Positions 1 to 5,147 of a stretch of 7,307 nucleotides of DNA are shown piece by piece. The notes under the pieces were generated by a model, which did no database searches, had not been told where the DNA came from, and saw only the letters and a list, made by a program, of their open reading frames with translations. The position numbers and the translations under genes are program-made. The DNA is from SAR324 cluster bacterium (GTDB taxonomy: Bacteria > SAR324 > JACQKK01): assembly GCA_027296185.1 (NCBI GenBank), contig JAPUJL010000344.1, positions 1-7,307 on the forward strand, written 5' to 3'. The stretch's first letter is position 1. Each line of letters starts with the position of its first letter.

Positions 1-257
1 CCCCTGAAGTTTCCAGCAGCACCCCCCGGCTTGAGCGATTAGAAAGGCGAACCAGCGGGACGCCTCTGTCCGGGCGTCGAAACTCGTTCGCAATCGAAAG
101 TCCTCGCGCTCCTCCCCGGTGGATATTGGAGGATACAGGACGGGATCGCCCCAGCGGGCAGCACGGGGCCACGCGCCTCCCCCGGGCACGGGCGAGGATA
201 TAAGAGGGGGTCCGCTGCGGTTGCCCCTGTGTAATCTCATCCCGCCCGCCAGAGCCT
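1..257. other. Left-edge stretch without a supported gene
   Basis: I see no convincing coding region here on either strand. Frame 1 from the window edge reads 13 codons to a TAG at 40-42 and could be the tail of a gene lying to the left, but 13 residues are too few to judge. Frame 3 is open from base 3 to a TAA at 201-203; its translation is rich in Arg, Pro and Ser with no recognisable domain, which is typical of chance frames in GC-rich DNA. A TATAAG hexamer at 199-204 resembles a -10 box but has no -35 partner. The stretch may include further decayed sequence of the transposase remnant that follows. Confidence 0.4.
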
Positions 258-490
258 CATCGTTGCCTGGCGATCCGCACGCTGAAGAAGCAAGGCTCGC
301 TGTTCGCCGGCGGCAGCGACCGGCGCCATTTCGCGATCGTGACCCGACTGCCCGGCCCAAGCGGCTGCGCTTTCTGCGGTTCAATCCCGCCGGCCGGGTC
401 GTCCGGCGCGCCCGCCACACCCTCTTGCGCCTCTCCTCCGCCCCGACGAGGCGGCTATTGGTAGGCGCCCGCGCCCCAATCGATGGCCTC
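258..490 (+). pseudogene. Transposase remnant (IS1380-like DDE family), frameshifted and internally deleted
   Basis: Two translated pieces in different frames look like parts of one DDE transposase. Frame 3 (258-347) contains LAIRTLKKQGSLFAGGSD followed by RRHFAIVTR, resembling the strand before the 'VTN' block of IS1380/IS4-like transposases (as I recall the family). Frame 2 (from about 347) contains ARPKRLRFLRFNPAGRVVRR followed by ARHTLLRL, resembling the C-terminal 'ARPKRLRF..F...GR.V.HAR' tail of the same proteins. The part that normally lies between these blocks (the E-containing 'EH.H..LK.EL' region and the following helices, roughly 80-100 residues) is missing, and the reading frame changes at the junction near 340-350. 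No N-terminal half and no terminal inverted repeats were found, so the element is dead. The assignment rests on remembered family motifs; the exact IS family is less certain than the transposase origin. Confidence 0.68.
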
Positions 491-504
491 CCCCCGCCCT
501 TACC

Positions 505-536
505 GGCGGCCCATACCGGCAGAATGCGGGGCCGCC
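505..536. repeat. Inverted repeat, possible terminator-like hairpin
   Basis: Perfect 8-nt arms GGCGGCCC (505-512) and GGGCCGCC (529-536) are separated by a 16-nt loop. The sequence after the right arm is only moderately T-rich (GGTTTCATTT at 541-550), so a rho-independent terminator is possible but weak. It lies between the transposase remnant and the TPR gene and could end transcription arriving from the left. Confidence 0.3.
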
Positions 537-544
537 CCAAGGTT

Positions 545-580
545 TCATTTGCTTCCGAATCGTATTACGATATGTTGACC
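545..580 (+). promoter_or_regulatory. AT-rich patch with 13-nt palindrome, candidate promoter/operator
   Basis: This is the most AT-rich stretch upstream of the TPR gene. It holds a perfect palindrome, ATCGTA-T-TACGAT, at 559-571. A weak promoter can be drawn with -35 TTGCTT (549-554) and -10 TATGTT (571-576), spacer 16; TACGAT (566-571) is an alternative -10. The hexamers match consensus poorly (3/6 and 4/6), so the support is mainly the AT content, the position 60-90 bases before the start codon, and the dyad. A symmetric site overlapping a -10 region would suit a dimeric repressor, but no regulator gene is in the window. Confidence 0.3.
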
Positions 581-587
581 CGCTGTT

Positions 588-602
588 GCCCGGCGGCCGG
601 GC
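588..602 (+). repeat. Short GC hairpin in the TPR gene leader
   Basis: GCCCGG (588-593) and CCGGGC (597-602) are perfect complementary arms around a 3-nt CGG loop. There is no T-run after it, so it is not a terminator. It sits 34 bases before the chosen TTG start and covers the alternative TTG at 586, which makes initiation at 586 less likely. Confidence 0.35.
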
Positions 603-636
603 TGCACAATATTTTCACTCCTTCTCGAGAACCGCG

Positions 637-2109
637 TTGGCGCTCTGGGACAAACTCATCTCAGGCAAGGATTCCGGCGACAAGCGCGCCAAGGAGCTTT
701 GGGACCGCTCGATCAAGTACTACGAGGGGAAGCTCTACAATCGTGCGCTGAAGGATCTGCAGGAGGCCATCGAGCTCAATCCCGACTACCTGAAGGAGGC
801 GGTCGAGTTGATGCAGGTCTTCTCGGCGCAGGGAAACGACGAGCAGGCGGTGAGCGTCGGGTATGCGCTGCTGAAAACGGACTCCACCAACGTGGAGCTC
901 ATGAACAAGCTCGGCAACTCGCTGCGCAACCTGAATTCCTTCGACAAGGCCAAGCGGCTGTACACCCACGCCCTCAAGGTCAACCCCAAGTTCGTCGATG
1001 CCCGGTACAACCTCGCCGCGAGCTCCTTCCGCATCACCGCAGCGGATAGCCAACTGATCCGGCAAACCAAGACGGCGGAGGCCTTCAAGCTTCCCCGCCG
1101 CTACGAGTTTCAGGCAGACCGCGTCGGATTCCACCCCGTGCCCAACGAATCCCTGGAACAAGACGAGTCCAAACCGGCGGAAGAGGAAGGCGAGGAGGAG
1201 CAGCAGGAACTCTCCGAAGAAGATCTCGCCATGATGCGGGACGGCATGATCAAGGAACTGAAGTCCGATCTGGAGGCCAACCCGGATTCCTGGGCCCACG
1301 AGTTCAACATGGCCCTGCTCTACGACCTGTTCGATTTTGGGGAATTGGCCATCCAGCGCTACAAGAAAGCGGTGGCGCTGGAGCCGGAAAACCGGATGTC
1401 CGCCAATAACCTGGGCGTCGCCCTGATGGTGCACAAGAAGGCCCTGGAAGAGGCCGGATCCGTGCTGTTGGGGAACCTCAGCGAGCACCGCCACGACCGC
1501 ACCACCGTGCTCAACCTGGGCATGGTCTACCGCGAGACCGGCAAGGCGTTCCAAACGCTGAAGTACTTCGTCTACCTGGGCGACCTGCTGGAAAAATCCA
1601 TGGGCGAATTCGAAACCGACAAGGTGGAGCAACACGCCAACGAGCTCTACGGGCGGCGCAAGTACCTGGAGGCCATCCCGATCTTCGAGAACCTGGCCAC
1701 CGAAACGGGCGATTCGTACTGGCTGGAAAAGCTCGCCACCATGTACTTCAATCAGAAGAAGGAAGAGCAATACATCGGAACGCTCCAGCGACTGCTCAAG
1801 GCGGATCCCGATCACGCGGACGCCGCGAACAAACTCACCGGGTTGGCCGACTCCTACGAAGAACAGGCGCGGGAGAAGGCACAGAAGGGCAGCCGCTATC
1901 AGGCCATCCAACTGTTCGAAAAAGCGGTCAAGATCGAGGAGACGGCCGAGCGCTGGGTCGAGCTGGCTCAACTCTACGAGGAAGAGGGCGAGGAAATTCT
2001 CATGGACAATGCCCTCAAGCGATGGAAGCAGCTCACCAGCGGCGAAGCGGAGGAAGAAGAGGAGGCCGCAGACGCCGAAAAGGCGCAAGAAGGCGAGTTG
2101 CCCGCCTGA
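637..2109 (+). CDS. Tetratricopeptide-repeat (TPR) protein, function unknown
   Basis: A 490-residue soluble protein with no signal peptide or membrane segment, so probably cytoplasmic. I chose TTG 637 because it gives the natural N-terminus ALWDKLISGKDSGDK and has GAGAA (627-631) 5 bases upstream. The earlier TTG 586 would add 17 unconvincing residues and lies in a hairpin. Helical repeats with TPR character (alternating A/L/Y/G positions, P at repeat ends) occur at about residues 18-50, 54-84 and 87-119. After a linker, they resume at about 218-320 and 331-475. The linker (about 135-205) carries a Glu-rich run near 182-197, and the C-terminus (about 470-490) is also strongly acidic. TPRs normally form a superhelix that binds partner proteins; no catalytic motif is seen. 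The pentapeptide-repeat gene follows 97 bases later on the same strand, so the two are probably co-transcribed. The partner and role are unknown. Confidence 0.85.
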   Translation: MALWDKLISGKDSGDKRAKELWDRSIKYYEGKLYNRALKDLQEAIELNPDYLKEAVELMQVFSAQGNDEQAVSVGYALLKTDSTNVELMNKLGNSLRNLNSFDKAKRLYTHALKVNPKFVDARYNLAASSFRITAADSQLIRQTKTAEAFKLPRRYEFQADRVGFHPVPNESLEQDESKPAEEEGEEEQQELSEEDLAMMRDGMIKELKSDLEANPDSWAHEFNMALLYDLFDFGELAIQRYKKAVALEPENRMSANNLGVALMVHKKALEEAGSVLLGNLSEHRHDRTTVLNLGMVYRETGKAFQTLKYFVYLGDLLEKSMGEFETDKVEQHANELYGRRKYLEAIPIFENLATETGDSYWLEKLATMYFNQKKEEQYIGTLQRLLKADPDHADAANKLTGLADSYEEQAREKAQKGSRYQAIQLFEKAVKIEETAERWVELAQLYEEEGEEILMDNALKRWKQLTSGEAEEEEEAADAEKAQEGELPA

Positions 2110-2206
2110 ACCCGCTCCTCTCGGCAACCCGTCTCGTGACTGCCCCGTCCGGCCCCGGTTCCCCATCCCCTCTCGAATTTTCCCCAGTCTACCGGAAATT
2201 CCGCCC

Positions 2207-3403
2207 GTGAGTTCCCGGCCGCCCAGCGATCGCAGGCTCCGGCGGCACCCCAACCGCGGTTGGCTGCTCCTGCTGCTCATCTGTTGGCTGGGCGCGGCGC
2301 CCTCCGCCGGCGCGGTGCCCTGCCCGGCACCCGAGCCTGGCGCCGACTTGAGGCGCTGCACGTTCGCAGGGGCGGACCTGACGGCCACCAGCCTGGCCGG
2401 TGCGGACATCCGCGACGTGGATTTCCGCGGGGCCATCCTGACCGGCGTCAATTTCACCCGTGCGTTCGCCCGGGGGGCCAACTTCAGTGCCGCGATTCTG
2501 GACGGGGCGGTGCTGAGCGGAGATTTTCAGGGGGCCCAGTTTCGCGGCGCCCAGATGACCGGCGTTCAGGGGGCGCGGGGCATCTTCTTCGGCGCCGACT
2601 TCTCGGGAGCCCGGATGGATCGGGCGAACTTCACCCAGGCCAACCTCCATTCCGCCCGCCTCGTCGGCACCGTGGCGCCGGGTGCGGTCCTGACCCGGGC
2701 TAATCTTCGCCGCATCGAGGCGGTGGGCGCCGATCTGAGCGGTGCCGATTTCTCCCGTGCGGTGCTCATCCACGCGGTGCTCTCCGACGCGAACCTGGCA
2801 CAGGCCAACTTCTCCGAAGCCGATCTCACGGCGACCCGCTTCGACCGTGCCCGGATGAACGGCGCGCGTCTGCGCGGCGCGTACCTGTTCAACACCTCCT
2901 TTGTGGGGGCGCAGGCCACCCGCGTGGATTTACGCGATGCAATCCTGATCCGGCCGCGGGTGTGGGACGCCAACTTCGGCGGGGTCACCGGCGCCCCGGA
3001 CTGGCTGGCGCGGGGCTCGGTGGGCGGCAAGTTCACGCCCCTCAAGATGCAGACCGCGATCCGCCAGGGCCTGCGCGATCTGATGGGGGCCTACCTCCAT
3101 GGGCTGGACCTCTCCGGCCTGGACCTCAGCAAGGCGGATTTGCGCTACGCCGACCTGACCGACGCGGTATTGCTGGAGAGCGATCTGCGGGACAGCGACT
3201 GGCTGTTGGCCGATGCCAGCGGAGCGGACTTGCGCGGCGCAAAGCTGGAGGGCGTCAACTTTGCCGGAGTCCGGCTCGATGGCGCCAAGCTTTCCGCCAC
3301 CCTCAGAGCGGAGGCGGTGGTCTGGGGATTTGTGGGAGAGCCGGAATGGGTGGAACCCGGCGGCACCGAAGGCGGCGCGCGATCCAGCCCGCCGGAGCCC
3401 TAA
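2207..3403 (+). CDS. Exported pentapeptide-repeat protein
   Basis: A 398-residue protein. GTG 2207 was chosen because it places a complete signal peptide at the N-terminus: a basic region (RRLRRHPNR), a hydrophobic core (GWLLLLLICWLG, residues 18-29) and a signal-peptidase I-like A-G-A site ending at residue 36. GGAA at 2194-2197 is a plausible ribosome binding site. The mature protein starts with two cysteines (39 and 51) that could form a disulfide. Repeats of the A(D/N)Lxx type then run from about 52 to 258 and again from about 293 to 365, predicting two right-handed square beta-helix blocks. Each block ends in a GxPxW motif: GAPDWL (262-267) and GEPEWV (377-382). Residues 268-292 look non-repetitive. 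Pentapeptide proteins vary in role, from DNA mimics to structural proteins; export argues against a gyrase-binding role. It probably acts in the periplasm or outside. The function is not known. Confidence 0.85.
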   Translation: MSSRPPSDRRLRRHPNRGWLLLLLICWLGAAPSAGAVPCPAPEPGADLRRCTFAGADLTATSLAGADIRDVDFRGAILTGVNFTRAFARGANFSAAILDGAVLSGDFQGAQFRGAQMTGVQGARGIFFGADFSGARMDRANFTQANLHSARLVGTVAPGAVLTRANLRRIEAVGADLSGADFSRAVLIHAVLSDANLAQANFSEADLTATRFDRARMNGARLRGAYLFNTSFVGAQATRVDLRDAILIRPRVWDANFGGVTGAPDWLARGSVGGKFTPLKMQTAIRQGLRDLMGAYLHGLDLSGLDLSKADLRYADLTDAVLLESDLRDSDWLLADASGADLRGAKLEGVNFAGVRLDGAKLSATLRAEAVVWGFVGEPEWVEPGGTEGGARSSPPEP

Positions 3404-3436
3404 TTCGCCGCGTACGGGTCCGCGCCAGGCTGCGCG
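3404..3436. terminator. Possible weak bidirectional terminator between convergent genes
   Basis: The 33-base gap between two converging genes holds CGCGC (3421-3425) and GCGCG (3432-3436) around a 6-nt loop. The stem is only 5 bp and is followed by just TTATT on the + strand. The position suits a shared terminator, but the structure is marginal. Confidence 0.2.
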
Positions 3437-3850
3437 TTATTCCATGTGCTGCAACGCGTTATCGCCCATTTGAATGAACTGCTCGATCTTGTCGTAGGAA
3501 AATCCCAGCATCTTGCCGATGCGCAGAAATTGCTCCCGCTCCTTGGGGGAAAAATCCCGGTCGGAGATGGCGGTTTCCATCAGATCGATCAGCATCAGCG
3601 CCCGGCCCTTGAGGTTCTTCTGCCAGCCAGTGAACGCCTGCAAATCCGGCATGGTCTTGTAGTGGAGGAACTTCTTCAGCCGGTCGGTGGCGCCGGGGGA
3701 ATCGACGAAGGCAAACGAGCTCACGAGCGATTCGACCTCGCCCTGGGAGACGTTCCCGTCCGCCAGCACCATGGACACCATGGCTGTGGCGAACCACTCC
3801 TTTTGCTTGTCGTCCATCGCCTGGATCGGCGTCTTGAATTTGACCGCCAT
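3437..3850 (-). CDS. TerB-like (tellurite-resistance B fold) small protein
   Basis: A 137-residue all-helical protein whose start is well fixed: ATG at 3850 with a purine-rich GAGGAGGGG ribosome binding site just upstream. The sequence fits the TerB fold, in which two similar helical halves each carry an acidic loop. The first has LADGNVSQGE (residues 29-38: D31, N33, E38) and the second has AISDRDFSPKE (94-104: D97, D99, E104) followed by FLRIGKMLGFS. In the family these loops are thought to bind divalent metal. TerB proteins occur in tellurite, phage and stress-response loci and also as stand-alone proteins, so the name does not prove metal resistance; no other ter genes are present. It lies 91 bases downstream of the CnoX gene on the same strand, possibly in one transcript, which hints at a stress or proteostasis role. 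It is about the usual length for a single TerB domain. Confidence 0.75.
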   Translation of the reverse strand: MAVKFKTPIQAMDDKQKEWFATAMVSMVLADGNVSQGEVESLVSSFAFVDSPGATDRLKKFLHYKTMPDLQAFTGWQKNLKGRALMLIDLMETAISDRDFSPKEREQFLRIGKMLGFSYDKIEQFIQMGDNALQHME

Positions 3851-3882
3851 CCCGTTCTCGTCCCCTCCTCAAGGATGATCCG

Positions 3883-3902
3883 GGCCGTCCCGCACGACGG
3901 CC
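3883..3902. repeat. Hairpin between the CnoX and TerB-like genes
   Basis: Arms GGCCGTC (3883-3889) and GACGGCC (3896-3902) form a perfect 7-bp stem with a 6-nt loop. On the - strand, no T-run follows, so it is unlikely to be a full intrinsic terminator. It may be a transcript-stabilising or partial-termination element between the two genes, and it lies just upstream of the TerB-like gene's ribosome binding site. Confidence 0.3.
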
Positions 3903-3941
3903 GGGCGAGGTTCCACGTGCGGCCGCAGGGATCCAAGCGAA

Positions 3942-4823
3942 TTAAACGAACAGAATCGACGACAGCTTGTTCCGGTACTCCGGTTCCAGGCGCGATTTGG
4001 GCGGAAGCACGTCGAACACGGCCACCATGCCCTTGCGGCCCCCGTCGTCCCTGAATTTCCGGTCGGTCTTCACGATCTCCAGGAAGGCCTCCAGCGCCGG
4101 ACCGTGCCGGCCGGCGACGGCATCCCGGCAGGCCAAGCCGAATTTGGCCTCGAGGTTCATGGGATCGCTCTGCAATTGCGCCCGTAGCGCCATCTCGTCG
4201 CCCGCGTGCTCGTGGAGGAACACCTTGGCCCGAAGCTGGGCCAGCTCCCGGCGGATATCGTCCTCCTCGTCGATCTGCCCGAGCTGCTCCTTGGCCTCGT
4301 CCAGCTTGCCCTGGTCGATCAGTATCAGCCCCAACCCCACGAGCGCCTTGGCGTTCTTCCCGTCCGATTCCAGCGTCTGCCGGAAGACCCGCTCCGCCGC
4401 CGCCGGATCGCCGGACTTGAGCAGACCGGCCCCCTGTTCGGCCTCCAGGTCCTGCTCGGTGGGCAGGTTGAGATCGAGAAACTTCTTGATGGCCGGCTCC
4501 GGAAGGGCCCCGACGAACTCGTCCTTGATCTGCCCCTGCACGATCAGCTTCACAACGGGGATGCTCCGAATCTGGAGCGCATCGGCGAGGTGCTGATTCT
4601 CGTCCACATTGACCTTGGCGAGCACGAATCGGCCTTTGGAATCGGCGGCCATCCGCTCCAGGGTCGGGCCCAACTCCTTGCAGGGGGCACACCAGGGCGC
4701 CCAGAAATCCACCATCACGGGCACCTCGAAGGACTTCTGGATGACCGTCTGCTCGAAGTCGCGCTCGGTGGCTTCGAAGGCCGCCGGCGAAGGGTCGATT
4801 GACATCGCTTGGGAATCTTTCAT
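3942..4823 (-). CDS. cnoX: CnoX/YbbN-type co-chaperone: thioredoxin domain with TPRs
   Basis: A 293-residue cytoplasmic protein, close to E. coli CnoX/YbbN in length and layout. The N-terminal thioredoxin domain (about 13-120) shows VDFWAPWCAPCK with the active pair C45 and C48, buried D39, and the cis-proline motif SIP with P89. TPR-like helices follow (about 125-260), and the C-terminal GMVAVFDVLPP...YRNKLSSILF is typical of the family. Known family members bind unfolding proteins under oxidative or chlorine stress and pass them to GroEL/ES or DnaK. E. coli CnoX lacks a reducing CxxC pair, whereas this one has CAPC and so may also act as a thiol oxidoreductase, as described for some other bacteria. 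ATG 4823 is used; a TAG two codons upstream limits extension. ATG 4805 (M7) is an alternative, and neither has a clear ribosome binding site. The TerB-like gene follows on the same strand. Confidence 0.9.
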   Translation of the reverse strand: MKDSQAMSIDPSPAAFEATERDFEQTVIQKSFEVPVMVDFWAPWCAPCKELGPTLERMAADSKGRFVLAKVNVDENQHLADALQIRSIPVVKLIVQGQIKDEFVGALPEPAIKKFLDLNLPTEQDLEAEQGAGLLKSGDPAAAERVFRQTLESDGKNAKALVGLGLILIDQGKLDEAKEQLGQIDEEDDIRRELAQLRAKVFLHEHAGDEMALRAQLQSDPMNLEAKFGLACRDAVAGRHGPALEAFLEIVKTDRKFRDDGGRKGMVAVFDVLPPKSRLEPEYRNKLSSILFV

Positions 4824-4943
4824 ACGCTATGGAAGGTAATCATGGTGGCGCGCTGGGGAATCGGAGAGCGCGGGGGCCATTTCTGCCGCCCGGCATCTTT
4901 CCGTCTAGGGCCGTCCGTTTCCCAACTATCTAAGCGTGAACAG

Positions 4944-4949
4944 TATCAT
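4944..4949 (+). promoter_or_regulatory. Candidate -10 element for the divergent exonuclease-Nudix gene
   Basis: TATCAT matches the -10 consensus at 5 of 6 positions and overlaps the candidate -10 of the divergent CnoX promoter. No good -35 hexamer lies 16-18 bases upstream, so it would need an activator or be weak. A transcript from here would carry a leader of about 190 bases that includes the overlapping hairpins at 5006-5079. Confidence 0.22.
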
Positions 4950-4976
4950 TCGACCGCGACCCCCGTCCACTGTCAA
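4948..4976 (-). promoter_or_regulatory. Candidate sigma-70 promoter for the CnoX gene
   Basis: Read on the - strand, a perfect TTGACA (+ strand 4971-4976) is followed after 17 bases by TCGAAT (+ strand 4948-4953), which matches the -10 consensus at 4 of 6 positions but lacks the important second-position A. This would give a leader of about 118 bases. The perfect -35 and ideal spacing are the main support. Confidence 0.35.
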
Positions 4977-5005
4977 GCTGGAGCGTCCTTTCCCCGGGCA
5001 CGCGC

Positions 5006-5035
5006 CGCACCGCTCCAGGAGCGGTGCGCTCCTGG
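5006..5035 (+). repeat. Two overlapping, mutually exclusive hairpins
   Basis: Hairpin A has 11-nt perfect arms: CGCACCGCTCC (5006-5016) and GGAGCGGTGCG (5018-5028), with one base between. As RNA, the innermost pairs would open to form a loop; as DNA it is a near-continuous palindrome. Hairpin B has 9-nt perfect arms: CCAGGAGCG (5015-5023) and CGCTCCTGG (5027-5035), with a GTG loop. Both use 5018-5023, so only one can form at a time. The pair lies 112-142 bases before the ATG of the exonuclease-Nudix gene, in its presumed leader. It could be an attenuator-like switch, a binding site for a dimeric regulator, or a dispersed genomic repeat. Confidence 0.6.
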
Positions 5036-5037
5036 CC

Positions 5038-5079
5038 GCCGCCGGCTACGCGGTGACGCGGAGCCGGATTTCCGGCGGC
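5038..5079 (+). repeat. Further inverted repeats in the same leader
   Basis: GCCGCCGG (5038-5045) is complementary to CCGGCGGC (5072-5079), and inside the right arm GCCGGA (5063-5068) pairs with TCCGGC (5071-5076). The two again compete for the same bases. Together with 5006-5035, this makes some 70 bases of dense potential structure just before the exonuclease-Nudix gene. GC-rich DNA gives such pairs by chance more often, so this part is weaker than the preceding one. Confidence 0.35.
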
Positions 5080-5147
5080 AGTGACCCAGTGCATCCATCG
5101 GCCCGCCGGCGCTCCGCGCTTGCGAGCCGTTGAAGGCGGCCACCCAA

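Noticed and set aside
351..398. CCCGGCC...GGCCGGG pairing with a TTCAATC loop resembling a tRNA T-arm
   Set aside because: The span is 48 bases, too short for a tRNA, with no D-arm or anticodon arm; the sequence is better explained as transposase coding remnant (ARPKRLRF...AGR).
586..636. Earlier TTG start for the TPR protein
   Set aside because: It lies inside a GC hairpin, has no ribosome binding site and adds residues unlike a natural N-terminus; TTG 637 has GAGAA upstream and gives MALWDKL.
119..751. 210-codon + strand open frame from the left flank into the TPR gene
   Set aside because: Only its part at about 347-490 has meaning, as the tail of the transposase remnant. The rest is Arg/Pro-rich noise, and its end overlaps the TPR gene in another frame.
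2009..2206. Extended N-terminus for the pentapeptide-repeat protein starting inside the TPR gene
   Set aside because: It would bury the signal peptide behind 66 Pro/Arg/Ser-rich residues and overlap the upstream gene by 101 bases; GTG 2207 gives a normal signal peptide.
661..2481. 606-codon open frame on the - strand opposite the TPR gene
   Set aside because: The translation is low in complexity (Leu, Gly, Val, Arg, Gln runs) with no domain, while the + strand frame gives clear TPRs with natural composition. Long antisense frames are common opposite GC-rich genes.
3437..3850. Tellurite-resistance operon
   Set aside because: Only a single TerB-like domain protein is present; no terZ, terC, terD or other partners are in the window.
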